Source: Variovorax sp. CF313
GTDB lineage: Bacteria; Pseudomonadota; Gammaproteobacteria; Burkholderiales; Burkholderiaceae_C
DNA length: 64,000 nucleotides
Reading direction: 5' to 3'
NCBI RefSeq assembly: GCF_000282635.1
Contig: NZ_AKIW01000020.1
Coordinates: 1 to 64,000 of the forward strand
Shown in pieces: positions 8,835 through 16,305 of the stretch (within the stretch, counting starts at the first letter, position 1; each line of letters begins with the position of its first letter). The notes under the pieces were generated by a model that was not told the DNA's origin, searched no databases, and saw nothing but the letters and a program-made list of their open reading frames with translations. Both the position numbers and the translations under genes were made by a program.

Positions 8835-9594
8835 CCTCATCGACATTGCCGTGGACGGCCAGCACATCCAGGGCACGCTGTTTGCCGCGTCGACCATGGT
8901 GCCCGGTGTGCTCCTGGTCCACGGCTGGGATGGAAGCCAGGAGCAATACCTGAAGCGGGCCAATGAAATCGCGGCGCTGGGCTGCGTGTGCCTGACTTTC
9001 GATCTGCGAGGGCATGCGCGCCACGCGGCGCAGCGCCTGGAGGTGACCCGCGAAGACAATCTGCGCGATGTGTTGGCTGCGTACGACGTGCTGGTCGGCC
9101 ATCCGACCGTCGACCCCGGCGCCATCGCCATCGTCGGCAGCAGCTATGGCGGGTATCTCGCTTCGCTGGTAAGCGCCCTGCGGCCGGTGCGCTGGCTCGC
9201 GCTGCGTGCGCCGGCGCTCTACCGCGACCGCGAGTGGGACACGCCCAAGGGAAAGCTGAGCCGGTCCGACCTCGTGGCCTACCGCCGCTCGCTCGTGGGA
9301 CCCGGCGACAACCGGGCACTGGCGGCATGCGCGGCCTTTGCCGGCGACGTCCTCATCGTCGAGTCGGAGGACGACCAGATCGTCCCCCACCCCGTGGTGG
9401 AGAACTACCTGGCTGCCTTCAAGCGGGTGAAATCGGTGACCTACCGCGTGCTTTCCGGCGCGGATCACGCGCTGTCCAAACAGGAGTCGCGGCAGGCCTA
9501 CGGCTCGTTGCTGGTCTCGTGGATCACCGAAATGACGCTCGGAGCCCGGGCGACGGCGACCATCACGAAGCCGGTTGCCAGCAGTTCGGCCTGA
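8818..9594 (+). CDS. Alpha/beta hydrolase (dienelactone hydrolase / acyl-peptidase-like)
   Basis: A 258-residue serine hydrolase of the alpha/beta fold. It shows an oxyanion region VLLVHGWDG near residue 32, the nucleophile elbow GSSYGG (Ser109), an acid residue in ESEDDQIV, and a catalytic histidine in SGADHAL. No signal peptide is visible. The coding region overlaps the end of the DUF3182 gene by 17 bases in another frame. The substrate is not known; coupling to DUF3182 suggests hydrolysis of a product or precursor of that protein. Confidence 0.85.
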   Translation: MPTRHSLIDIAVDGQHIQGTLFAASTMVPGVLLVHGWDGSQEQYLKRANEIAALGCVCLTFDLRGHARHAAQRLEVTREDNLRDVLAAYDVLVGHPTVDPGAIAIVGSSYGGYLASLVSALRPVRWLALRAPALYRDREWDTPKGKLSRSDLVAYRRSLVGPGDNRALAACAAFAGDVLIVESEDDQIVPHPVVENYLAAFKRVKSVTYRVLSGADHALSKQESRQAYGSLLVSWITEMTLGARATATITKPVASSSA

Positions 9595-9628
9595 GCAGGC
9601 GCGCGCCGCCAAGCCGAAAGCCGGCCAG

Positions 9629-10060
9629 CTACTTTTTCATCGCCTTGACTTCGGCCATGCCCCTGGCCTCGTCGGCCTTGGCCTGCTTCACGCATGCGGA
9701 CTTCGCATCGCCCTTCTGGTCGTCGCATTTTTCCTTCGCGATACTGTAGGCCGCTTCCACCTTGGCCTCCGCCACCTTGCGTGCATTGCTGTCGCTGGGC
9801 TTCAGCTTCTGGTCGAGTTCAGCCTTGGCGATCTTTTCCTTGCCCTTGGCCTCTTCGATGCAGACGTCCTTGGCGTTGTCCTTCATGGCATCGCATGCCG
9901 CCCGGTCGGCCTTGTAGTCGGCGGCGATCTTGTCGCGGCCAGCCTTGAGTTCGGCGATGGCGGGGTCGACGGAGGCCGGCGGTGGCGTGTTCACTTGAGC
10001 TTGCGCGGGCAGCATCGCAAGGAATGCGATTGCCGCGCAGATCTGCATGAGCTTTTCCAT
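9629..10060 (-). CDS. Small secreted Lys/Ala-rich protein
   Basis: A 143-residue protein with a signal peptide (residues 1 to about 22, ending PAQAQ) followed by a charged, helix-forming region rich in Lys, Ala, Asp and Glu. Four cysteines in the mature part (CDAM, CIEE, CDDQ, CVKQ) suggest disulfides in the periplasm. The ATG at 10060 has AAGGAG 8 bases upstream and is preferred over an ATG 45 bases earlier. It is a single gene, convergent with the hydrolase at 8818-9594. I do not recognise a function. Confidence 0.75.
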   Translation of the reverse strand: MEKLMQICAAIAFLAMLPAQAQVNTPPPASVDPAIAELKAGRDKIAADYKADRAACDAMKDNAKDVCIEEAKGKEKIAKAELDQKLKPSDSNARKVAEAKVEAAYSIAKEKCDDQKGDAKSACVKQAKADEARGMAEVKAMKK

Positions 10061-10212
10061 GATCAATCTCCTTGACGTCGGCATCGGATCTCCAGCAAAA
10101 GGCATGGGGGATCCGACACCGAAAATCCATCTTAGGAATCGAGGTCATGGAGGCGGTAGGACGCCTTTCGGTGCGGCCGTAAGCGCATGCCGACGGGCAG
10201 TGGACTTTCTTC

Positions 10213-11001
10213 TCAGCGCTTCCAGTCCGGCGGGCGTTTGTCGATGAAAGCTTGCACGCCTTCGAGTGCGCTCTCGTCCATCATGTTGCAGGCCATGGTC
10301 TGGCTGGCATCGGCCAGCGCGGCCTCGATGCCGGTTTCGATCTGGCGATAGAACAGGGCCTTGCCCAGCGCTAGCGCCTTGCGGGGCTTGGCGACGATGC
10401 TGGCCACCAGTGTCTCGACGGCCGCGTCGAGTTCCTCGGGCGGCGCCACGCGGTTGACCAACCCCTTCTCGCGCGCTTCCCGCGCGTCGATGAAATCGCC
10501 CGTCACCAGCATCTCGAAGGCTTCCTTGCGGCCGAGGTTGCGCGAAAGCGTGACGCTCGGCGTGGCGCAGAACAGCCCCACGTTCACGCCGCTGACCGCG
10601 AAGCGCGCCTCGCTCGACGCCACCGCCAGGTCGCAGACAGCGACGAGCTGGCAGCCCGCCGCCGTCGCGATGCCGTGCACGCGCGCGATCACGGGCACCG
10701 GCAGCTTCTGGATCGACAGCATCATCGCGCCGCAGCGTTCGAACAGCTGCCGGTAGTAGCCGAGCGAGGGTGCGGCGCGCATTTCCTTCAGGTCGTGGCC
10801 CGCGCAGAAGGCCTTGCCCGCTGCCGCGATGACGACCGCGCGAATGCTGTCGTCTGCCGCGATCTCGCCGAGCGCCTGCTCGAGCGCGCCGAGCATGCCT
10901 TCCGACAGCGCGTTGAACGAGGCCGGCCGGTTCAGCGTCAGCGTGGCCACGCCGCGGCTGTCGCGCGCCTGCAGGACGAAGGGCGTGCTCGCGTCGTTCA
11001 T
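10213..11001 (-). CDS. Enoyl-CoA hydratase/isomerase family protein
   Basis: A 262-residue crotonase-fold protein. It has the CoA/oxyanion segments AFCAGHDLKEM and HGIATAAGCQLVAVCDL. In the region where hydratases carry their first catalytic glutamate (PEI.L) this protein reads SGVNVGL, while the second position is kept in AFEMLVTG. This is like the ECHDC3-type subgroup and means classical hydratase activity is uncertain. It lies 13 bases after the hydrolase gene at 11015-12376 on the same strand, so they probably share a transcript. Confidence 0.88.
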   Translation of the reverse strand: MNDASTPFVLQARDSRGVATLTLNRPASFNALSEGMLGALEQALGEIAADDSIRAVVIAAAGKAFCAGHDLKEMRAAPSLGYYRQLFERCGAMMLSIQKLPVPVIARVHGIATAAGCQLVAVCDLAVASSEARFAVSGVNVGLFCATPSVTLSRNLGRKEAFEMLVTGDFIDAREAREKGLVNRVAPPEELDAAVETLVASIVAKPRKALALGKALFYRQIETGIEAALADASQTMACNMMDESALEGVQAFIDKRPPDWKR

Positions 11002-11014
11002 GGCCGGCCTCGCT

Positions 11015-12376
11015 TCAGTAGGTCAGTTCGAGCACGGTCGTGTGCTCGCTCGCGGCCGGCCACGTGAGGCCCGTGATGCGCTCGCCGTTGAATTCACCGG
11101 TCACCGCGCGCGGGGCGCCACCGCCCTCGATGCGCAGCCGCGAGGTCGAAACGCCCGAGCCCTGGGGTGGCACACCTGTCGGAGGGCTCTTGCCGTCGAA
11201 GCGCATGGTGTCGCGCTGTGCGTCGAAGTAGCCGCGCGGCCGCGTGAACACGACGACCGCGCTGGCTCCGTTGTCGGCCGGAATGATGCGTTCCGGCCGC
11301 AGGTTCACGACGCTGCTGCTGCGCGGAAAGGGGCTGCGGTAGATGTGCGTGGTGCCGTAGCTCGGCGTGGCCAGGACAAATTCGTAGGCCGCGTCGCCGC
11401 GCGCCTTGAAAGGCCCCCAGCGGCCATCGGCGCCGACCGACTTGGTGAAAACGGCCTCGCCGAGCCGCACGCCGGTGGCAGGGGCGACGGCGTACACGGT
11501 GACCTTCGCGCCGTTCAGCGGAAGATTTTCCGCGCCGAGCGCACGACCGTTGAGCACGACATCCGCCTCGGCCGCAACGTCGGTGCTGCGCGGCGCCTGC
11601 CCGGTCAGGAACTGCCAGGTCGCTGCGAACGCCGCGGGCGAGAACGAGGTCTCGCGATGATCGACGCGCGGCAGCACCACATTGGTCGCGCCCTTGAGCG
11701 CCGGCCCGTCGAAGCCGATGTTCGTCGGCTTGCCGGGCGCGCCGATCCACACGCCATCGGGCTGCGCATACTTGTCGTTGTTGTCCGAGCGCAGGGTCAT
11801 CCACTTCACGCCCGGCGTGACCTCCTCGCCGTTCGGCCCCTTCGGCGCATTGAGCTGCTGCATGAAGCCGGACAGTCCCGAGAACTCGTTGTTCTCGCGG
11901 AAGCCCTTCACCACCCAGATGCCGTGCGCCGGGTTGCCGCCCAGCACCACATGGCTCACCACGGCCGCGCCGCCGCCGTTCTGCACGTAGTTGCGGATGG
12001 TGTTGCCGCCGCGCGAGTTGCCGATCAGCACGACCTTGCTGGCGCCGGTGGCCTTCAGCACCTTGTCGACCTCGGCCTTCAGGAACACCGCCGAATCGCC
12101 GGTCGAGCTGCGCCCGGCCTGGGCCACGGCGTCGTCGTCGCGCGCGACCGGGTTCGGCTGGTCGACAGCGAAGAGCCGCTCGCGCGGCCAGCCGTTCGAC
12201 TCGAAGCGCCAGATCGTCGTCTGCCAGAGCGCGGCCGAGTCGCCGTTGCCGTGCATGAACACGATGGGCGGGCGCTCGGTGTAGGAAGGCGTGGGAGAGG
12301 TGGCGCAGGCGGTCAGCATGGCGGCAGTGGTTCCGGTGGCGGCCATGGCGACCAGAAGAGAGCGGCGAGTCTGCAT
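11015..12376 (-). CDS. Secreted alpha/beta hydrolase lipoprotein
   Basis: A 453-residue exported hydrolase. The N-terminus has twin arginines (TRRSLLVAMAATG) and a lipobox-like LTAC (Cys24), suggesting a lipoprotein, possibly Tat-exported. The catalytic half has PIVFMHGNGD, and the elbow GNSRGGNT (Ser121). The C-terminal half, after residue about 275, looks like beta-sandwich domains. Such proteins are often annotated as esterase or PHB-depolymerase-like hydrolases, but the substrate is not settled. AGGAACG precedes the ATG at 12376. It is followed closely by the enoyl-CoA hydratase-like gene. Confidence 0.8.
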   Translation of the reverse strand: MQTRRSLLVAMAATGTTAAMLTACATSPTPSYTERPPIVFMHGNGDSAALWQTTIWRFESNGWPRERLFAVDQPNPVARDDDAVAQAGRSSTGDSAVFLKAEVDKVLKATGASKVVLIGNSRGGNTIRNYVQNGGGAAVVSHVVLGGNPAHGIWVVKGFRENNEFSGLSGFMQQLNAPKGPNGEEVTPGVKWMTLRSDNNDKYAQPDGVWIGAPGKPTNIGFDGPALKGATNVVLPRVDHRETSFSPAAFAATWQFLTGQAPRSTDVAAEADVVLNGRALGAENLPLNGAKVTVYAVAPATGVRLGEAVFTKSVGADGRWGPFKARGDAAYEFVLATPSYGTTHIYRSPFPRSSSVVNLRPERIIPADNGASAVVVFTRPRGYFDAQRDTMRFDGKSPPTGVPPQGSGVSTSRLRIEGGGAPRAVTGEFNGERITGLTWPAASEHTTVLELTY

Positions 12377-12411
12377 GTTTCGTTCCTGGGGTCCGGGAGT
12401 GAGGGGCCAAG

Positions 12412-12447
12412 TGAAAAACGCCCGCCGGCGCGAAGCGAGCGGGCGTT
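12412..12447 (-). terminator. Terminator after the acyl-CoA dehydrogenase operon
   Basis: On the minus strand a 9-bp stem AACGCCCGC/GCGGGCGTT encloses a 13-base loop and runs straight into TTTTTC. This is a clear rho-independent terminator for the two acyl-CoA dehydrogenase genes upstream of it. Confidence 0.85.
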
Positions 12448-12459
12448 GGATGCTAGCGG

Positions 12460-12553
12460 AACACCGCGGAACCGGCTTTGCCGGGCCGCAGGTGTTGCCC
12501 CCGGTAGGGGGGTGGCGCAGCGACACGAAGTGCGCGCAGCCCTGGGGGCGAGC
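12460..12553. repeat. Dispersed structured repeat, copy 1
   Basis: About 94 bases that recur at 38688-38780 with high identity. It folds as several hairpins: AACACC (12460-12465) with GGTGTT (12491-12496), an inner CCGGC/GCCGG, a CCCCCGG...GGGGG hairpin, and GCGCA/TGCGC. From memory, sequences of this kind (GGAACCGGCTT.GCCGGGCC ... GCAGCGACACGAAGTGCG) are frequent between genes in Variovorax-like genomes. It lies between the dehydrogenase stop codon and the terminator. Confidence 0.8.
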
Positions 12554-12559
12554 CTTGTC

Positions 12560-13675
12560 CTAGGCGAAGACGCCGGCGGTGTCCTGCATGCGGGCCGACA
12601 CTTCGCCCAGGTGGTGCAGCGTGTCGCCGAAGGTCATTTCCATCTGTGTGAGCTTGCGGAAATAGTGGCTGCCGATGTATTCGTCGGTCACGCCGATGCC
12701 GCCGTGCAGCTGCACCGAGTTCGCGGCCACGAAGCGCATCGACACGCCGAGCTGGTACTTGGCTCGTGCCAGCGCCTGGCGGCGTTCGTCCGCCGGGGCG
12801 TTGAGCTTGAGCGTCGCGTAGTAGCTCATCGAGCGCGCGAGCTCGAGCTGCATCTTCATGTCGGCGACGCGGTGACGCAGCGCCTGGAAGGTCGAGATGG
12901 CCACGCCGAACTGCTTGCGCTGGTTCATGTAGTCGACGGTGACGGCCATGGTCTTGTCCATCACGCCGACGGCTTCGGCACAGGTGGCGGCAATGCCGAC
13001 GTCCACCGCGTATTCGAGCGCGGCCAGGCCATCGAGCGTGACCAGCGTCGCATCGGCCTTGTCGAACACCACTTCGGCCGCGCGGCCGCCGTCCTGCGTG
13101 CCGTAGCCGCGGGCCTCGACGCCGCTGGCACTGCGCTCGACCAGGAAGAGGGCGATCTTGCCGCCGACCTTGGCGGGCACCAGGAAGGCGTCGGCTTCGT
13201 CGCCCACCGGCACCACGCTCTTGGCGCCGGTCAGCGCATAGCCGTCGCCCGACTTGGCGGCCGTGGCCTCGCACACGTCGAGGCGCCAGCGTGCCTTGCG
13301 CTCCTGGTACGCCAGCACCACGATGGCCTGGCCGCCCGCGATGCGCGGCAGCCAGCTGTCCTTGGTGTCTGCGCCGGCATAGCCGCTGAGCACCGCACCG
13401 GCGATCAGCGTCTGCGCAAAGGGCTCCAGCACGATGCCGCGGCCCAGTTCTTCCATGACGACCATGCCTGCCACGGGGCCCATGCCCAGTCCGCCGTCGT
13501 CCTCGCTGATGTACAGGCCGCCCAGGCCAAGCTCGGCCAGTTCGTCCCAGGCCTCGCGCGAGAAGCCGCCCTTGGCCTCGATGCCGCGGCGGCGCTCGAA
13601 GTCGTAGCCCTTGTCGACCCACTTGCGAACGGCGTCGCGCAGTTGTTCCTGGTCGTCGGTGAAGTTGAAATCCAT
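12560..13675 (-). CDS. Acyl-CoA dehydrogenase, small-subunit type (pimeloyl-CoA dehydrogenase-like)
   Basis: A 371-residue flavoprotein of the acyl-CoA dehydrogenase family, oxidising an acyl-CoA to the 2,3-enoyl-CoA with FAD. It contains the C-terminal helical core (RKQFGVAISTFQALRHRVADM) and VQLHGGIGVTDEYIGS. It is the second gene of a pair, 12 bases after the companion at 13688. The pairing resembles pimC/pimD and the mycobacterial heteromeric dehydrogenases in which two unlike chains form one enzyme. The substrate, possibly a dicarboxylyl-CoA or branched acyl-CoA, cannot be fixed from sequence. Confidence 0.88.
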   Translation of the reverse strand: MDFNFTDDQEQLRDAVRKWVDKGYDFERRRGIEAKGGFSREAWDELAELGLGGLYISEDDGGLGMGPVAGMVVMEELGRGIVLEPFAQTLIAGAVLSGYAGADTKDSWLPRIAGGQAIVVLAYQERKARWRLDVCEATAAKSGDGYALTGAKSVVPVGDEADAFLVPAKVGGKIALFLVERSASGVEARGYGTQDGGRAAEVVFDKADATLVTLDGLAALEYAVDVGIAATCAEAVGVMDKTMAVTVDYMNQRKQFGVAISTFQALRHRVADMKMQLELARSMSYYATLKLNAPADERRQALARAKYQLGVSMRFVAANSVQLHGGIGVTDEYIGSHYFRKLTQMEMTFGDTLHHLGEVSARMQDTAGVFA

Positions 13676-13687
13676 GTTCTTGTCTCC

Positions 13688-14869
13688 TCAGCCCAGAACC
13701 GTCTGCGCGACGATGTTGCGTTGCACTTCGTTCGAGCCACCGTAGATGGTGGTCTTGCGCATGTTGAAGAAGGTGGACGTCAGCGGCGCGAGCGCCGGGT
13801 TGCCGCCCGGGAAGTTGCCCTGCCAGCCGGCTTCCATCGCCTCGCGGATCAGCGGCAGCGAATACGGGCCGCCGGCCAGCATCATCAGTTCGCTGTAGCG
13901 CTGCTGGATCTCGCTGCCGCGGATCTTGAGCAGGCCCGCGACGTCGAGCGAGTTCTTGCCCGAAGTGGCGGCCGACAGCACGCGCAGCACCATCATCTCG
14001 AGCGCGACGATGTCGACCTCGAGCTTGGCGATCTCGTCGCGGAAGCGCTGGTCGTCGTAGACGCCTTCGCTCTTCGCGATGCGCTTGAGGCGCTCGAGTT
14101 CGCGCTTGGCGCGATTCACGTCGGCGATGTTGGTGCGTTCGTGCGAGAGCAGGTGCTTGGCGTAGGTCCAGCCCTTGTTCTCCTCGCCGATCAGGTTCTC
14201 GGCGGGCACTTCGACGTTGTCGAAGAACACCTCGTTCACTTCATGGCCGCCGTCGAGCAGCTTGATGGGGCGCACGGTCACGCCGGGCGACTTCATGTCG
14301 AGCAGCAGGAAGCTGATGCCCGTTTGCGGCTTGCCTTCGTTGCTGGTGCGCACGAGGTTGAACATCCAGTCGCCGTGCTGGCCGAGCGTGGTCCAGGTCT
14401 TCTGGCCATTGACGATGTACTTGTCGCCCTTGCGTTCGGCCTTGGTCTTCACGGACGCGAGGTCGGAGCCCGAACCTGGTTCGCTGTAGCCCTGGCTCCA
14501 CCAGACTTCGCCGCTGGCGATGCCGGGGAGAAAGCGCTTCTGCTGCTCGGCATTGCCGAAGGCCATGATCACCGGCGCCACCATCACCGGGCCGAACGGG
14601 ATGATGCGCGGCGCGCCAGCCAGGGCGGTTTCTTCCTCGAACAGGTGGCGCTGCACGGCGGTCCAGCCCGGGCCGCCGAATTCCTTCGGCCAGCCGTAGC
14701 CGAGCCAGCCCTTCTTGCCAAGGATCCTGGCCCAGCCTTGCAGATCGTCGCGCGTCAGCTCGAGCGCGTTGTGCACCTTGTGCGAAATCTCTTGGGGAAG
14801 GTTCTCTTTGACCCAGGCGCGAACCTCTTCGCGGAACTTCTGTTCTTCGGGTGTGAAGCTCAAATCCAT
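13688..14869 (-). CDS. Acyl-CoA dehydrogenase, large-subunit type (pimeloyl-CoA dehydrogenase-like)
   Basis: A 393-residue acyl-CoA dehydrogenase with the FAD/acyl-CoA signatures WWSQGYSEPGSGSDLAS and GQKTWTTLGQHGDW, and the C-terminal IYGGSNEVQRNI. The last motif has Gly where medium-chain dehydrogenases carry the catalytic Glu (YEG), as in heteromeric dehydrogenases in which the base sits elsewhere or on one chain only. It is first in a two-gene operon with the small-type chain; AGGAGAC between the genes serves the second one. It is divergent from purN across 131 bases. Confidence 0.9.
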   Translation of the reverse strand: MDLSFTPEEQKFREEVRAWVKENLPQEISHKVHNALELTRDDLQGWARILGKKGWLGYGWPKEFGGPGWTAVQRHLFEEETALAGAPRIIPFGPVMVAPVIMAFGNAEQQKRFLPGIASGEVWWSQGYSEPGSGSDLASVKTKAERKGDKYIVNGQKTWTTLGQHGDWMFNLVRTSNEGKPQTGISFLLLDMKSPGVTVRPIKLLDGGHEVNEVFFDNVEVPAENLIGEENKGWTYAKHLLSHERTNIADVNRAKRELERLKRIAKSEGVYDDQRFRDEIAKLEVDIVALEMMVLRVLSAATSGKNSLDVAGLLKIRGSEIQQRYSELMMLAGGPYSLPLIREAMEAGWQGNFPGGNPALAPLTSTFFNMRKTTIYGGSNEVQRNIVAQTVLG

Positions 14870-15000
14870 GCGTGCCTCGCTGTGTTGATCGGTTCACCGC
14901 AGACGCGGTGTGTCTCCGGAACCGTGAGTTTTAGCACGGTCGTGCTGTGAAACGGTGTCCGCGCCGCGACAAGCGTGGGCACAGATAATCCCGCCTTCCC

Positions 15001-15597
15001 ATGAAGAACATCGTGATCCTGATCTCCGGCGGCGGCTCCAACATGGCAGCCATCGTGCGCGCCGCCGAGCGCGACCGCTGGGCCGAGCGCTTCGGCGCAC
15101 GCATCGCCGCCGTGGTGAGCAACAAGGCCGAGGCCGGCGGACTGGCAATCGCCAAGGCGCACGGCATCGACACCGCAGTCATCCCGCACAAGGATTTCGC
15201 CACCCGCGAAGCTTTCGACGCAGCGCTGGCGACGGCGGTCGACGGCTACGCGCCGGCCCTGGTGGTGCTGGCGGGGTTCATGCGCATCCTGACGCCGGGC
15301 TTCGTTGAACGCTACGCCGGCCGGCTGGTGAACATCCATCCCTCGCTGCTGCCGGCGTTCCCGGGACTCCACACGCACCAGCGCGCCATCGAGGCGGGCT
15401 GCAAGGTGGCGGGCGTGACGGTCCATCAGGTGACCACCGAGCTCGACCACGGACCGATACTGGCCCAGGCCGTCGTGCCCGTGCTGCCCGACGACACGGC
15501 GGTCACCCTGGCCGGGCGGGTGCTGGCGCAGGAGCATCTGTTGTATCCGTGTGCTATTGCCGGGTGGCTGGCAGATACATCGAGTCACAATCGGTAA
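15001..15597 (+). CDS. purN: Phosphoribosylglycinamide formyltransferase
   Basis: PurN transfers a formyl group from 10-formyltetrahydrofolate to GAR in purine synthesis. The 198-residue protein has the phosphate loop ISGGGSNM near residue 8, the catalytic Asn and His in NIHPSLLPAFPG (about residues 114-125), and the catalytic Asp in ELDHGPIL. Length is normal. It stands alone on the plus strand, followed by a small lipoprotein gene. Confidence 0.97.
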   Translation: MKNIVILISGGGSNMAAIVRAAERDRWAERFGARIAAVVSNKAEAGGLAIAKAHGIDTAVIPHKDFATREAFDAALATAVDGYAPALVVLAGFMRILTPGFVERYAGRLVNIHPSLLPAFPGLHTHQRAIEAGCKVAGVTVHQVTTELDHGPILAQAVVPVLPDDTAVTLAGRVLAQEHLLYPCAIAGWLADTSSHNR

Positions 15598-15634
15598 AGT
15601 TGTTTATATTCGCGGGTTTTCGGGAGCTTAGAAA

Positions 15635-15952
15635 GTGAAAACCCAATCGTTGCTGCTGGCCGTTGCCAGCGCCGCCCTGATGGCGGCCTGTGCCGCTCCG
15701 GCGCCCGCGCCCGCCCCGGCACCTGCTGCGCCGCCGCCTGAACCGGTCTACCAGTGCAACGCCGATGGCGCCCGCTTTGCCGTGGGCCAGCCGCTGACGC
15801 CCCAGCTCGAAGCCGCCGCCCGCGTGCGTGCAGCCGCCGGCACGGTGCGCGTGCTGAAGCCCGGCGACGCGGCCACGACAGAACTCAATGGCGGTCGGCT
15901 CAATCTCGACGTCGACGCCCGCAGCCGCGTGACGGACGTCCGCTGCGGTTGA
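15635..15952 (+). CDS. Small putative lipoprotein
   Basis: A 105-residue protein starting with GTG at 15635. The signal peptide ends in a lipobox (LMAAC, Cys19), followed by a Pro/Ala-rich linker (APAPAPAP) and a compact domain of about 70 residues ending near RVTDVRCG. It includes YQCNAD and a final Cys that might pair. It would be anchored in the outer membrane. Part of the C-terminal domain resembles the I78-type peptidase inhibitor pattern (YQCNADGARFAVGQPLTPQL), but this is a weak match. Confidence 0.7.
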   Translation: MKTQSLLLAVASAALMAACAAPAPAPAPAPAAPPPEPVYQCNADGARFAVGQPLTPQLEAAARVRAAAGTVRVLKPGDAATTELNGGRLNLDVDARSRVTDVRCG

Positions 15953-15964
15953 TGGAACCGGAAT

Positions 15965-15983
15965 TGCTACGAAAAATGTAGCA
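15965..15983. repeat. Short hairpin, possible mini-repeat
   Basis: TGCTAC-GAAAAAT-GTAGCA forms a 6-bp stem with a 7-base A-rich loop just after the lipoprotein gene. Short A-rich palindromes of this form seem common in Comamonadaceae genomes (recalled, not checked). It may act as a weak terminator in either direction. Confidence 0.35.
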
Positions 15984-16021
15984 GTTCATTCAGGCAAGGC
16001 GGGCATGCACTGCCTGCCTGG

Positions 16022-16273
16022 CTAGATCGGGGTGAATCTTTGCCGGGGCGTACCGTCGATCTCGACGGTTTCGCCGAACATGGCGGCCGGCCGGACCCAG
16101 AGGCCATGGGCGCCGTACAGGGCGCGATACAGCGTCATCGGCTCCAGCGTCTCGCTGTGGCGCACGGTGCCGATCACTTCGTATTCGCCACCCTTGTAGT
16201 GGCGGTAGCGGCCGGGGGGCGTTTCGATCAGGGGCGGGAGGTCTTCGTCGTTCAACGGGGCTTCTTTCTTCAA
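16022..16273 (-). CDS. DUF1653 domain protein
   Basis: An 83-residue protein matching the DUF1653 pattern: PGRYRHYKGGEYEVIGTVRH, then LYRALYGAHGLWVRP and a final aromatic/RF motif. The family is a small beta-rich cytoplasmic domain of unknown role. It is divergent from the M48 peptidase gene with only 32 bases between the two starts, so the promoters must overlap. Confidence 0.82.
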   Translation of the reverse strand: MKKEAPLNDEDLPPLIETPPGRYRHYKGGEYEVIGTVRHSETLEPMTLYRALYGAHGLWVRPAAMFGETVEIDGTPRQRFTPI

Positions 16274-16305
16274 AAACTGTCGGGGCTTGATTTGACGGGA
16301 GTCGG

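Noticed and set aside
10814-14950. A 1378-codon open frame on the plus strand
   Set aside because: It runs antisense to four well-supported genes (the 3' part covers both acyl-CoA dehydrogenases). Its product is Arg/His/Ala/Val-rich with no domain, typical of GC-driven shadow frames.
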